Notes: generated from the letters alone by a model not told the origin. Positions 1-9,202 are shown, counted from the first letter of the stretch. The stretch is 36,363 nt of DNA from an uncultured Lachnospiraceae bacterium (GCA_910579645.1 CAJTVK010000032.1:1-36363); one strand, 5' to 3'. Program-made: numbers and translations.

Positions 1-94
1 CGGCCACTAAAAAAACTCACGCACGGGCGTCCGCCTTCCAACACAATATTCAGGCGGAACTGTTACAATATCTTAAATAATTTGTTCATAACTC

Positions 95-123
95 TTTAAA
101 AAAACTCTATTTTAGTGTATAGT
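95..123 (+). promoter_or_regulatory. putative sigma-A-type promoter
   Basis: A TTTAAA box (95-100) and a TATAGT box (118-123) are separated by 17 bp, in an AT-rich stretch just ahead of the small zinc-finger protein and polA. Each box matches consensus at four or five of six positions. It is the best candidate for the start of the transcript covering the first group of genes, but such matches are common in AT-rich DNA. Confidence 0.35.
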
Positions 124-188
124 ACTTATGTATAAATTCGGAAGCGGATACCGCCGCGGGCAGTTTGGCGGGAAGTGTGGGGGCAGTC

Positions 189-512
189 ATGGATTGTAAG
201 GAAGCGAACAAACGAATGACGGACTTTTTGAATCACGATTTGAACAGCCGGGAGCTGAAAGGCTTTATGGAGCATATTTCCGACTGCAAGGACTGTAAAG
301 AAGAACTGAGCATACAATTTCTGATACAGGAAGGCATGATCCGTCTGGAAGAGGGCAGCACCTTTGACCTGCAGAGCGAACTGGACAGGCTTCTGGAGGA
401 GGCACGGCGGCGGATGATATTTTACCGGTGGCTTCATTATCTTGTTTATGCCGTGGAAATTTTGGCAATTATAGCGATTATAACAATTATTGTTTTGGTT
501 ATCATATTGTAA
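189..512 (+). CDS. zf-HC2 anti-sigma-like small membrane protein
   Basis: This 107-residue protein has an N-terminal zinc-finger signature H-x3-C-x2-C (His29, Cys33, Cys36, with Cys3 nearby) typical of the zf-HC2 fold found in anti-sigma factors. A short helical, acidic middle follows, then one very hydrophobic C-terminal segment of about 22 residues rich in Ile and Val. The predicted form is a cytoplasmic zinc domain tethered to the membrane. I chose the ATG at 189 over the in-frame TTG at 165 because a G-rich stretch precedes it and the Cys/His motif starts right after it. No sigma factor gene is visible in the window, though one could lie upstream. The gene ends 27 bp before polA. An anti-sigma role is inferred from the domain only. 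Confidence 0.72.
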   Translation: MDCKEANKRMTDFLNHDLNSRELKGFMEHISDCKDCKEELSIQFLIQEGMIRLEEGSTFDLQSELDRLLEEARRRMIFYRWLHYLVYAVEILAIIAIITIIVLVIIL

Positions 513-539
513 CGGAAAGACGGGACGGAAGGTAAGGAT

Positions 540-3188
540 ATGGATAAGATAGTATTGATAGACGGGCATAGCATTCTGCACAGGGCGTTTTACGGCGTGC
601 CTGACTTGAGCAATGCGGAAGGGCTGCATACAAATGCGGTATATGGTTTCCTGAATATTCTGTTTAAGATTCTGGAGGAGGAGAAACCGAAATATCTGGC
701 GGTGGCATTCGATGTGCATGCGCCTACTTTCCGGCATGAAATTTATAAGGAATATAAGGGAACCAGGAAGCCTATGCCGGAGGAACTGCGGGAGCAGGTG
801 CCTGTGATGAAGGAAGTGCTTCAGGCCATGGGAATTAAGATTGTGGAGAAGGAAGGGCTGGAAGCGGACGATATTCTGGGAACTTTGGCAAAGCGTTCGG
901 AGAGGGAAGGGATGGAAGTAGCGCTGATTTCCGGCGACCGGGATTTGCTTCAGATTGCTTCCGGCCATATTAAAATCCGCATCCCCAAGACAAAAGGCGG
1001 GCGGACGGAAATCGAGGATTACTATGCGGCGGATGTGGAAGCGAAATACCGGGTGAACCCGACTCAGTTTATTGACTTAAAGGCATTGATGGGAGATGCG
1101 TCGGACAATATTCCGGGCGTGCCGAAAGTGGGGGAAAAGACAGCGACGGAACTGATGGTGCAGTTCGGCTCGCTGGACAATTTATATGCCCATGTGGAGG
1201 AAGTCACGAAGAAAGCGGTACGGGAGTCGCTGATTGCCAATAAGGAACTGGCGGATTTAAGCAAGGTATTGGCGACCATCAACTGCAGCGGTGTATTTGA
1301 TTTTACTTATGAAGAGGCGGAAATAGGGAATTTCTATACGGAGGAAGCTTATCGGCAGTTTGTGCGTCTGGGCTTTAAGAACATGTTGGCACGGTTTGAG
1401 AAAAACGGGCAGGAGAACCGGCAGACGGAATATTTCAGGGAAGTTACCGATTTCTCCCGGGCAGAGGAGGTTTTCGGGAAGCTGGCGGAAGCAGGGGCGG
1501 AAGATTGGGTGGCCTTTGAGGTGATAGAGGACAGCCGGCAGGAAGAAGCTTTTGTCGGGGTGGCATTGGCTTTCAGTGAAAAGGAAGTTTATTTCCTGAA
1601 AAAAGAGGGGTTCCTGACCAAAGAATACCTGACCGGGAAGCTGGCCGAAGCGGCAGGAAATGTAAACCTTGTGACTTACGACATAAAAAAGAAGTACGGG
1701 TATCTGAATACGGACGGTACGGAGAAACTGTTCGATGTGCTGATAGCCGCATATCTGTTCAATCCGCTGAAGAGCGATTATATGCCGGAGGATATTGCCG
1801 CCGAGTATTTGGGGCTGACGATTCCGGGAAGGGGACAGCTGTTCGGGAAAAGCACTTTTGTGAAAGCGGCGGAAGAAAAAGGAAAGGAGCTGACGGAATA
1901 TGCTTGTTTCCTTGTTTATGTGGAATGGCTGGCGGCTCCGGTCTTGAAAGAGAAGCTGGCACAGACGGGAATGGAACGGCTTATGACGGAGATTGAGATG
2001 CCTCTTTCCAGGGTGCTTTACGATATGGAGCAGGAGGGCGTGATGGTAAAGCCGGACGAACTGAAGGCTTACGGGGAAGCGTTAAACGGCAGGATAGCGG
2101 AACTGGAAGAGAGCATTCATAAGAAAGCGGAGGCGGATTTCAATATTAATTCACCGAAACAGCTGGGGGAAATCCTTTTCGAGAAGATGAAGCTTCCGGG
2201 CGGAAAGAAGACGAAAACCGGATATTCCACGGCGGCGGACGTGCTGGATAAACTGGCTCCGGACTACCCGGTGGTAGCGGAGATTTTGGAGTACCGGGGG
2301 CTGACGAAGCTGAAATCCACTTATGCGGAAGGGCTGGCGGCTTATATAGGGGAGGACTGCAGGATTCACAGCAATTTCAACCAGACCATTACGGCTACGG
2401 GACGCATCAGTTCCACGGAGCCGAATTTACAGAATATCCCGATGCGGATGGAACTGGGAAGACTGATCCGGAAGGTATTTGTGCCGAAGGAAGGCTTTGT
2501 CTTTACCGATGCGGACTATTCCCAGATAGAACTGCGGGTGCTTGCCCACATGTCCGGAGACGGGCAGCTGATCGAAGCCTATAAAATGGATGAGGACATC
2601 CACCGGATTACCGCTTCCAAGGTTTTCCATACCCCCTTTGAGGAAGTGACGGACTTGCAGCGAAGAAATGCGAAAGCCGTCAATTTCGGCATTGTTTACG
2701 GCATCAGTTCCTTCGGGTTAAGCCAGGACTTAAGTATTTCCAAGAAAGAGGCGGCGGAATATATCGAGCAGTATTTTGCCACATATCCGGGGGTAAAGGA
2801 TTTCCTGGACAGACAGGTGGCGGAGGCGAAAAAAGAAGGCTATGTGACGACTATGTTCGGCCGGCGCAGACCTATACCGGAACTTTCTTCCGGTAATTTC
2901 ATGCAGCGGTCCTTTGGGGAACGGGTGGCCATGAATTCTCCCATTCAGGGAACGGCGGCGGACATCATTAAAATAGCCATGATCAAAGTGTGGAAGAGGC
3001 TGAAGGAAGAGGGCCGCAGATCCCGGCTGATTCTGCAGGTTCATGACGAACTTCTGATTGAGACGGCGGAGGATGAAATCGGGGCAGTGGGAAAAATACT
3101 GGAGGAAGAGATGAAAACCGCGGCGGATTTGGCAGTCACTTTGGAAATCGACATGCATACCGGGGGCAATTGGTACGAAGCAAAGTGA
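540..3188 (+). CDS. polA: DNA polymerase I
   Basis: This 882-residue family A DNA polymerase fills gaps and removes RNA primers in repair and lagging-strand maturation. The N-terminal 5'-3' nuclease domain (about 1-290) shows DGHSILHRAF, EADDILG, SGDRDLLQ and GDASDNIPGVPKVGEKTA. The middle domain (about 300-480) aligns in place with the 3'-5' exonuclease, but the usual D-x-E metal-binding start is replaced (FEVIED), so proofreading is probably lost, as in many Firmicutes and Taq enzymes. The polymerase domain carries motif A DADYSQIELR (about 657), motif B RRNAKAVNFGIVYG (about 708) and motif C QVHDELL (about 833). The length is normal for the family. A purine-rich GGAAGGTAAGGA precedes the ATG. 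Confidence 0.97.
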   Translation: MDKIVLIDGHSILHRAFYGVPDLSNAEGLHTNAVYGFLNILFKILEEEKPKYLAVAFDVHAPTFRHEIYKEYKGTRKPMPEELREQVPVMKEVLQAMGIKIVEKEGLEADDILGTLAKRSEREGMEVALISGDRDLLQIASGHIKIRIPKTKGGRTEIEDYYAADVEAKYRVNPTQFIDLKALMGDASDNIPGVPKVGEKTATELMVQFGSLDNLYAHVEEVTKKAVRESLIANKELADLSKVLATINCSGVFDFTYEEAEIGNFYTEEAYRQFVRLGFKNMLARFEKNGQENRQTEYFREVTDFSRAEEVFGKLAEAGAEDWVAFEVIEDSRQEEAFVGVALAFSEKEVYFLKKEGFLTKEYLTGKLAEAAGNVNLVTYDIKKKYGYLNTDGTEKLFDVLIAAYLFNPLKSDYMPEDIAAEYLGLTIPGRGQLFGKSTFVKAAEEKGKELTEYACFLVYVEWLAAPVLKEKLAQTGMERLMTEIEMPLSRVLYDMEQEGVMVKPDELKAYGEALNGRIAELEESIHKKAEADFNINSPKQLGEILFEKMKLPGGKKTKTGYSTAADVLDKLAPDYPVVAEILEYRGLTKLKSTYAEGLAAYIGEDCRIHSNFNQTITATGRISSTEPNLQNIPMRMELGRLIRKVFVPKEGFVFTDADYSQIELRVLAHMSGDGQLIEAYKMDEDIHRITASKVFHTPFEEVTDLQRRNAKAVNFGIVYGISSFGLSQDLSISKKEAAEYIEQYFATYPGVKDFLDRQVAEAKKEGYVTTMFGRRRPIPELSSGNFMQRSFGERVAMNSPIQGTAADIIKIAMIKVWKRLKEEGRRSRLILQVHDELLIETAEDEIGAVGKILEEEMKTAADLAVTLEIDMHTGGNWYEAK

Positions 3189-3311
3189 GAGTTTGCAGGC
3201 AGAATGTCTCGGAAAAGTGAATCATAGATAAGATGGCGTTTTGATTGACATTCCGCTATTTGCAGCGGGAGTTTTGATTTCGGGAAAAGAAAGCCATAGA
3301 CGGAGGCGGCT

Positions 3312-3908
3312 ATGAAAATCATTGGCATTACAGGCGGCATAGGCAGCGGGAAGACACAGGTGCTGGCTTATATCGGAAAGAAATATAATTGCAGGATTCT
3401 GCTGGCGGACGAGGTGGCGCATAAAGTAAAAGAGCCGGGGCAGGAATGCCATCAGGCACTGGCCAAGCTGCTGGGACCCGAGATTCTTATGCCGGACGGA
3501 CAGATTGACAGAGCCGCCATGGCGGAGAAGATATTTTCCGACGAGACGCTGCTGCGGGAAGTGAACGGGCTGATTCATCCGGCGGTGAAGAAGTATATAT
3601 TATCCGCCATTGAACGGGCGCGGGGGGAAGAAGGGCTGGATTTTCTTTTTATTGAAGCGGCTCTTCTGATAGAAGACGGGTACGGAGAGATTGTGGACGA
3701 ACTTTGGTATATCTATGCGCCGGAGCCGGTGAGGCGGGAAAGGCTGAAACAGTCCCGCTCCTATAGTGAGGAAAAAATAACGGGAATTTTCGGCAGGCAG
3801 CTTTCCGAGGCGGAATATAGGAAGCACTGCCGGACCGTGATAGACAATGGGGGCGGCCTGGCGGATACATACCGGCAGATTGATAGGAAATTGGAGGAAT
3901 ATCTGTGA
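3312..3908 (+). CDS. coaE: dephospho-CoA kinase
   Basis: This 198-residue protein catalyses the last step of coenzyme A synthesis, phosphorylating the 3' hydroxyl of dephospho-CoA with ATP in the cytoplasm. The N-terminus has the P-loop GGIGSGKT (residues 8-15), followed by the LLADEVAHKV segment with the family Asp. The lid and substrate region includes LIHPAVKKYI and FIEAALLIEDGY. Length matches the family (about 200). The ribosome binding site GGAGG lies 5-9 bases ahead of the ATG. The polA-coaE order is common in Clostridia and Bacilli. Its stop codon overlaps the GTG start of the next gene by four bases, which implies translational coupling. Confidence 0.95.
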   Translation: MKIIGITGGIGSGKTQVLAYIGKKYNCRILLADEVAHKVKEPGQECHQALAKLLGPEILMPDGQIDRAAMAEKIFSDETLLREVNGLIHPAVKKYILSAIERARGEEGLDFLFIEAALLIEDGYGEIVDELWYIYAPEPVRRERLKQSRSYSEEKITGIFGRQLSEAEYRKHCRTVIDNGGGLADTYRQIDRKLEEYL

Positions 3909-6418
3909 CAGAGGGAAAGAAACTTTCGGGACAAATGGTTTTCGGGCTGGATATCGGAACGAGAAGCATTGTAGGGACGGTGGGCTATAAGAGCAATAAC
4001 CGTTTTTATGTGGTGGCGCAGAGAATGAAGGAGCACGATACCCGTGCCATGCTGGACGGGCAGATCCATGATATCCACCGAGTGGGAGAGACTATCCGCC
4101 GGGTGAAGGAGGAACTGGAAGGAGCCGTAGGGATACCGCTGACCGAGGTATGCATCGCGGCGGCAGGACGTGTGCTGCGCACCGTAAATATATCGGTGGA
4201 AAACGAATACGGCGCAGACAGGGAAATTACGCAGGAGGATATTTATGAACTGACCACTATGGGAGTGGAGAGGGCATATGAACAGTTCCAGACGGAAAAT
4301 GACACGGATATGAAATTTTACTGTGTGGGCTATTCGGTAGTGCATTATTATATCAATCATTATCCGATGACCAATCCGGAAGGGCATAAAGCCCGGGTGA
4401 TGGGGGCGGATATGATTGCCACTTTCCTGCCGGACGACGTGGTGGACGGGCTGTACAAGGCAGTGGAACTGGCGGAACTCCAAGTGGCCAATATGACGCT
4501 GGAACCTATTGCCGCCATTCAGGTGGCAATTCCGGAAATGTACCGGATGCTGAACATTGCCTTGGTGGACGTGGGCGCGGGGACTTCCGATATTTCCATT
4601 ACGAAGGACGGGAGCGTGACTGCTTTCGGCATGATTCCCATTGCAGGGGATGCGCTGACGGAAACGATTGCACGGCATTGTCTGGTGGATTTCGTTACGG
4701 CGGAGAAAATTAAGCGGGATGCGGAAGTTTGTGAAGAAATCAATTATAAAGACATTATGGGGCTGGCCCAGACGATTACCAAGGAGGAACTGCTGGAAGT
4801 GGCAGAGCCGGTTCTTCAGTCCATGGCCGCACAGGTTTCCGATAAAATTAAGGAACTGAACGGAGGAAAGTCGGTCAGTGCCGTTTTCGTGGTGGGCGGC
4901 GGAGGAAAGCTGGCAGGATACACCGAGAAACTGGCCGGGGAGCTGGGCATTCAGAAAGAGCGCGTGGCAGTGCGCGGGGAAGAAGTGATGAATTCCATAG
5001 AATTTCTGGAGGATAATATTGTTAAGGATTCGCTTTTGGTAACCCCTATCGGCATCTGCTTAAGCTATTATGAGCAGAGCAATAATTTTATATTTGCTTT
5101 TTTCAACGAGCAGAGAGTAAAGCTTTTTGACAACAGCATGCTGGCAGTGGTGGATGCGGCGATGCAGGCGGAATTTCCCAACGAAGGGCTGTTTCCGCGC
5201 AGAGGGAAGGAACTGAATTTTACGGTAAACGGAAAAGCAAGGATTGTGCGGGGGCAGCTGGGAGAGGTGGCATCCATTGCCGTCAACGGCCAGGAGGCGG
5301 ATATCCATACGCCGATTCATAACGGTGACAAAATTGAAGTGGTTCCGTCCACGGCAGGAAAAGCGGCAGAGATGGAACTGGGGGATTTGCCTGAGTTCGG
5401 CGACGTGATTCGTGTCATAGTAAACGAGCAGACGGTGGAACTGCCGAAGTTTGCCAGCGTTAACGGCGAACTGCAGTCACGGTATTACGATATTAAGGAA
5501 AACGATGCCATTGAACTGCTGAACTATTATACGGTGAAGCAGGTGGCGGATTTCATGGATGTGCTGGTGGATAAAAACCTGCATGTATATGTGAACAATA
5601 AGCTGGCTGATATGAATACTTATGTGTATGAGAATTTTTCCCTGGAATGGACGATAAAGGCAGACGAGCCGGGGCGGACATTGCCGCTTCTGAAAGAGCC
5701 GGGGCGTGACGGGGAAGAATCTTGGGAGGAGGAGACGGAAGAAGAGGACGCTTGGGATGCTGATACCGTCTACGGCACGGATATTTCTTATGGCACGGAT
5801 GAGGGAAACGGACGGGCGGCGGGAGAGCGGCGGCAGGGTTCTTCTGTGGCGGCGCAGCGGCAGTCGGATCTTCTGTCGGACAGGAAACTGCGGTCGGAAT
5901 CCCCGTCGTTGACAGGGGAGCGGCCGGAATTTCCGTCAGCAGTAGGGCAGAGGCCGGAATCCCCGTCAGCGGTGGGGCAGAGGCCGGAATCCCCGTCAGC
6001 GGTAGGGCAGAGGCCGGAATCTTCGTCAGCGGTAGGGCAGAGGCCGGAATCTTCGTCAGCGGTAGGACAGCAAGCGGAACCTCTGCCGGCGATAGGGCAG
6101 AGGCCGGATTCCCTGTCGGCCGCGGAACGGCGGCAGGCATTTCCGTCGGCGGACGGGCTGCAGCCGGCTTCCCGGACAAGGGGCGGCGGTGCGGCGGTGC
6201 AGCCGGAGCCGGTAGCCATGGCAGTGCTTGTGAACGGTAAGCCTGTGGCTATGACGGGAAAGCCTACATATGTTTTCGTGGATGTGTTTGACTATATTGA
6301 TTTTGACCTGTCCAGACTGCACGGGTCGTCGGTGGTGACTCTCCTGAACGGCCGGAAGGCGCAGTATATGGAGCCGTTAAAGAATGGGGACACCATCGAG
6401 ATTTTTTGGGAAAAGTAA
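3905..6418 (+). CDS. large FtsA-like ATPase with repeat linker
   Basis: The first 430 residues form an actin-fold ATPase of the FtsA/PilM group: phosphate-1 loop GLDIGTRSIVG, a 1C/SHS2-like insert, phosphate-2 loop VDVGAGTSDISI, and adenosine motif VVGGGGKLAGYTEKL. Unlike FtsA (about 420 residues), the protein continues to 837. Residues from about 437 resemble small beta-grasp-like modules (LNFTVNGK... NGDKIEVVP). An acidic stretch and a repetitive Pro/Ser/Glu linker follow (about 660-758, encoded by a 30-bp minisatellite). A last module (about 763-837, LVNGKPVAM... NGDTIEIFW) resembles the earlier one. I took the GTG at 3905 because GGAGG sits 7 bases ahead and it overlaps the coaE stop as GTGA; an ATG lies ten codons downstream. 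The ATPase class is seen; a role in division or envelope scaffolding is inferred. Confidence 0.85.
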   Translation: MTEGKKLSGQMVFGLDIGTRSIVGTVGYKSNNRFYVVAQRMKEHDTRAMLDGQIHDIHRVGETIRRVKEELEGAVGIPLTEVCIAAAGRVLRTVNISVENEYGADREITQEDIYELTTMGVERAYEQFQTENDTDMKFYCVGYSVVHYYINHYPMTNPEGHKARVMGADMIATFLPDDVVDGLYKAVELAELQVANMTLEPIAAIQVAIPEMYRMLNIALVDVGAGTSDISITKDGSVTAFGMIPIAGDALTETIARHCLVDFVTAEKIKRDAEVCEEINYKDIMGLAQTITKEELLEVAEPVLQSMAAQVSDKIKELNGGKSVSAVFVVGGGGKLAGYTEKLAGELGIQKERVAVRGEEVMNSIEFLEDNIVKDSLLVTPIGICLSYYEQSNNFIFAFFNEQRVKLFDNSMLAVVDAAMQAEFPNEGLFPRRGKELNFTVNGKARIVRGQLGEVASIAVNGQEADIHTPIHNGDKIEVVPSTAGKAAEMELGDLPEFGDVIRVIVNEQTVELPKFASVNGELQSRYYDIKENDAIELLNYYTVKQVADFMDVLVDKNLHVYVNNKLADMNTYVYENFSLEWTIKADEPGRTLPLLKEPGRDGEESWEEETEEEDAWDADTVYGTDISYGTDEGNGRAAGERRQGSSVAAQRQSDLLSDRKLRSESPSLTGERPEFPSAVGQRPESPSAVGQRPESPSAVGQRPESSSAVGQRPESSSAVGQQAEPLPAIGQRPDSLSAAERRQAFPSADGLQPASRTRGGGAAVQPEPVAMAVLVNGKPVAMTGKPTYVFVDVFDYIDFDLSRLHGSSVVTLLNGRKAQYMEPLKNGDTIEIFWEK
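5881..6180 (+). repeat. in-frame 30-bp minisatellite (about ten units)
   Basis: The units are exactly 30 bp and lie on 30-bp boundaries from 5881 to 6180. Units 5941-5970 and 5971-6000 are nearly identical to each other, as are 6001-6030 and 6031-6060; units at both ends are diverged. Each unit encodes ten residues of the form GQRPESPSAV. The array keeps the reading frame, so copy number could vary without breaking the protein. It lies in the linker between the two C-terminal modules of the FtsA-like protein. Confidence 0.95.
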
Positions 6419-6443
6419 AATTACGGAAGGATAGGAAGAAATT

Positions 6444-7244
6444 ATGCGTATGTGCAGTATAGCCAGTGGAAGCAGTGGGAACTGTATCTATGTAGGCTCG
6501 GACACTACCCACATTCTGGTGGATGCGGGAATCAGCGGGAAGAAAACAGAGGAAGGGCTGAAAGCGTTAGGTGTGAAGCCGGCGGAACTGGACGGGATTT
6601 TCATTACCCATGAACATGCGGACCATATCAGCGGGCTGGGTGTGCTGTCCAGGAAATACGGGGTGCCTGTTTATGCAACGAGGGGGACGCTGAAGGCCAT
6701 CAGGGACACTTCCTCACTGGGGAAAATTGACGAGGGGCTGTTTCAGGAAGTACAGGCAGACACGAAGATTATCGTCAAGGATATGATACTGAACCCCATG
6801 CGTATTTCACATGATGCGGCAGAGCCGGTGGCCTACCGCATTATCCATGGGAAGAAGAAAATCGGAATCGTAACGGACTTGGGCTGCTATAATGATTATA
6901 CGGTGGAATGCCTGAAAGGGATGAATGCCTTGCTGATAGAAGCAAACCATGACGTGAACATGCTGCAGGTAGGCCCGTATCCGTATTCCCTGAAAAAAAG
7001 GATTTTGGGAGAGCGGGGGCATCTGTCCAATGAACTTTCCGGGCAGCTTCTCAGCCGGATTCTGAACGACAATATGCAGGCAGTGGTCTTAGGGCATCTG
7101 AGTAAGGACAATAACCTGCCGGAATTGGCTTATGAGACGGTAAGGGTAGAGATTGCCATGGCGGACAACGGATATAAGGCCGGGGATTTTCCTATATGGG
7201 TGGCAAAGCGGAGCGAGGTTTCCGAAGTGATTGAGATTGCATGA
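6444..7244 (+). CDS. YycJ/WalJ-type MBL-fold hydrolase
   Basis: This 266-residue cytoplasmic metallo-beta-lactamase-fold protein carries the metal motif THEHADH (residues 55-61), an early Asp in LVDAGISGK, the RISHDAAEP His, the GIVTDLG Asp and a later VLGHLSKDN His, which together form a two-metal site. The start CSIASGSSGNCIYV is characteristic of the YycJ/WalJ group, which in Bacillus lies in the walRK operon and is linked to DNA processing and cell wall control. Here it follows the FtsA-like gene by 25 bp with no two-component genes in view, so the walRK link cannot be assumed. A purine-rich GGATAGGAAG precedes the ATG. The final codons are the first unit of a tandem array that continues past the stop. 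Confidence 0.88.
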   Translation: MRMCSIASGSSGNCIYVGSDTTHILVDAGISGKKTEEGLKALGVKPAELDGIFITHEHADHISGLGVLSRKYGVPVYATRGTLKAIRDTSSLGKIDEGLFQEVQADTKIIVKDMILNPMRISHDAAEPVAYRIIHGKKKIGIVTDLGCYNDYTVECLKGMNALLIEANHDVNMLQVGPYPYSLKKRILGERGHLSNELSGQLLSRILNDNMQAVVLGHLSKDNNLPELAYETVRVEIAMADNGYKAGDFPIWVAKRSEVSEVIEIA

Positions 7245-7387
7245 AGGATGGAGATTGCATGAAGAATTGCGGCTGCATGAAGGTGGAGACTGTATGAAGG
7301 ATTGCGGCTGCATGAAGGTGGAGACTGTATGAAGGATTGCGGCTGCATGAAGGTGGAGACTGTATGAAGGATTGAGATTGCATGAAG
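7229..7387 (+). repeat. 17/18-bp tandem array seeded in a stop codon
   Basis: Nine contiguous subunits of 18 or 17 bp run from 7229 to 7387: 7229-7246, 7247-7264, 7265-7282, 7283-7299, 7300-7317, 7318-7334, 7335-7352, 7353-7369 and 7370-7387. All end in ATGAAG, and from about 7265 an alternating 18+17 pair gives a 35-bp higher-order period. The first subunit covers the last five codons and the stop of the upstream hydrolase gene. There are no unique spacers. The remaining bases to 7474 show nothing beyond the ribosome binding site of the ACT gene. Confidence 0.95.
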
Positions 7388-7474
7388 AATGGAGATTGGT
7401 AAAACAGGACATGGTTTTGCAGACGGCGGGACTGATTTTTCAGATGCGCTCCGGCGGAAAGGGATGAATAAACT

Positions 7475-7747
7475 ATGAAAAAAACAATTATTACGGTAGT
7501 AGGGAAGGACACGGTAGGAATTATTGCAAAGGTATGCACCTATCTGGCGGAAAACAGCATTAATATTCTGGACATTTCCCAGACTATTGTGCAGGGATAT
7601 TTCAATATGATGATGATAGTGGATATGAACCGGACAGAGAAGCACTTCGGCGATATTGTGGACGAACTGAATTCGCTGGGGGAAGAAATCGGAGTTATCA
7701 TCAAATGCCAGAAAGAAGAAATCTTTGACAAAATGCATAGGATATAA
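7475..7747 (+). CDS. ACT domain protein, UPF0237 family
   Basis: This 90-residue protein is one ACT domain with the beta-alpha-beta-beta-alpha-beta pattern: TIITVVGKDTVGIIAKVCTYLAE, then NILDISQTIVQGYFNMMMIVDM, and a final charged helix. The GKDTVGI loop is where ACT domains bind small ligands such as amino acids. The UPF0237 family is related to the GcvR regulatory domain. It lies 90 bp before the UPF0210 gene, and that pair is conserved in many Firmicutes, so the two probably act together. The ligand is unknown. Purine-rich GGCGGAAAGGG lies ahead of the ATG. Sequence and length leave little doubt about the family; the function is open. Confidence 0.92.
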   Translation: MKKTIITVVGKDTVGIIAKVCTYLAENSINILDISQTIVQGYFNMMMIVDMNRTEKHFGDIVDELNSLGEEIGVIIKCQKEEIFDKMHRI

Positions 7748-7837
7748 GGGAGAATAGGTGTCAAAGCATGAAAATCATCCGGATTCGGACGGTTGGGCGG
7801 AAGGAAAGAACACCCATGGCAACTGCGGAGGAAAATT

Positions 7838-9202
7838 ATGATTAATATATTTGAAGTGGCGGAAACAAACCAAATGATAGAAAAGGAGAATCTGGACGTA
7901 AGGACGATTACGCTGGGAATCAGCCTGCTGGACTGCGTGGATTCGGATTTGGAAAAGCTGAAGAAAAACATATACGGCAAAATATATGAGGCAGCTAAGG
8001 ATTTGGTAAAAGTGGGAGAGAAGATTTCCCGGGATTTCGGCATTCCCATCGTGAACAAAAGAATTTCCGTGACTCCCATTGCTTTAGTGGGAGGGGCGGC
8101 CTGCAAAAGCAAAGAAGACTTTGCGTCCATTGCCGAAACCTTGGACGAAGTGGCGCATAAGGTGGGAGTGAATTTTATCGGGGGATATTCCGCGTTGGTG
8201 TCCAAAGGGATGACTTCGGCGGACAGGCTGCTGATTGAGTCTATACCGTTGGCTCTTTCCTCCACGGAGCGGGTCTGCAGTTCGGTGAACTTGGGTTCCA
8301 CGAAGACCGGGATCAATATGGACGCAGTGAAGCTGATGGGGGATATTATTCTGCAGACAGCGGAGCATACGAAGGAAGAGGATTCTCTTGGGTGCGCGAA
8401 ATTAGTGGTTTTCTGCAATGCGCCGGACGACAATCCTTTTATGGCGGGGGCATTTCACGGGGTGACGGAGAGCGATAAAGTCATCAATGTAGGAGTCAGC
8501 GGACCGGGAGTGGTAAAGACCGCTCTAAGTAAAGTGCGGGGAGAGAATTTTGAAGTATTGTGCGAGACGATTAAGAAAACGGCATTTAAGGTGACAAGGG
8601 TAGGGCAGCTTGTAGCGCAGGAGGCATCGAAAATGCTGGGCGTGCCCTTCGGCATCGTAGATTTGTCTCTGGCACCGACACCGGCCATCGGGGACAGCGT
8701 GGCGGATATTCTTTGTGAAATCGGCTTGGAATATGCAGGGGCTCCCGGGACTACGGCGGCTTTGGCTCTGCTGAATGATCAGGTGAAAAAAGGAGGGGTA
8801 ATGGCTTCCTCCTATGTAGGCGGGCTGAGCGGCGCGTTCATTCCGGTCAGCGAGGACCAGGGCATGATTGACGCGGTGACGGCAGGGGCGCTGACGTTGG
8901 AGAAATTAGAGGCTATGACCTGCGTATGCTCGGTGGGGCTGGATATGATTGCCATTCCGGGGGATACGAAAGCCTCCACTATCTCCGGGATTATTGCGGA
9001 CGAGATGGCCATCGGCATGGTAAACCAGAAAACTACGGCAGTGAGAGTGATTCCGGTAATCGGGAAAGGTGTGGGCGAGACGGTAGAGTTCGGCGGCCTG
9101 TTGGGCTATGCGCCCATTATGCCGGTAAACCGGTTTTCCTGCGAGGCTTTTGTGAACCGTGGGGGAAGGATTCCGGCGCCTATCCATAGCTTCAAAAATT
9201 AG
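7838..9202 (+). CDS. UPF0210 (PFL-family) protein
   Basis: This 454-residue protein of the UPF0210/DUF711 family is full length for the family (about 450). It begins INIFEVAETNQMIEKENLDVRT and contains the conserved segments GGYSALVSKGM, GVSGPGVVKTAL and FGGLLGYAPIMPVN, with many Gly-rich turns. It is distantly related to the pyruvate formate-lyase fold, but there is no clear glycyl-radical loop, so a radical enzyme role should not be assumed. I took the ATG at 7838 because GGAGG lies 7 bases ahead and the family starts there; an in-frame GTG at 7793 would add 15 atypical residues. Its partner is the ACT protein just upstream. No biochemical function is known to me. Confidence 0.92.
   Translation: MINIFEVAETNQMIEKENLDVRTITLGISLLDCVDSDLEKLKKNIYGKIYEAAKDLVKVGEKISRDFGIPIVNKRISVTPIALVGGAACKSKEDFASIAETLDEVAHKVGVNFIGGYSALVSKGMTSADRLLIESIPLALSSTERVCSSVNLGSTKTGINMDAVKLMGDIILQTAEHTKEEDSLGCAKLVVFCNAPDDNPFMAGAFHGVTESDKVINVGVSGPGVVKTALSKVRGENFEVLCETIKKTAFKVTRVGQLVAQEASKMLGVPFGIVDLSLAPTPAIGDSVADILCEIGLEYAGAPGTTAALALLNDQVKKGGVMASSYVGGLSGAFIPVSEDQGMIDAVTAGALTLEKLEAMTCVCSVGLDMIAIPGDTKASTISGIIADEMAIGMVNQKTTAVRVIPVIGKGVGETVEFGGLLGYAPIMPVNRFSCEAFVNRGGRIPAPIHSFKN

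Noticed and set aside
3251..3270. Hairpin TTCCGCT/AGCGGGA between polA and coaE as a terminator
   Set aside because: The stem is only 7 bp with a wobble pair and the following T run is broken, so it is too weak to call.
5553..6179. 208-residue Pro/Ala-rich minus-strand frame across the 30-bp repeats
   Set aside because: The 30-bp period keeps all frames open once one is open. Repetition, not coding, explains it.
7229..7387. CRISPR-like repeat pattern
   Set aside because: The units touch each other and there are no unique spacers, so it is a simple tandem array. The same applies to 25820-25964.
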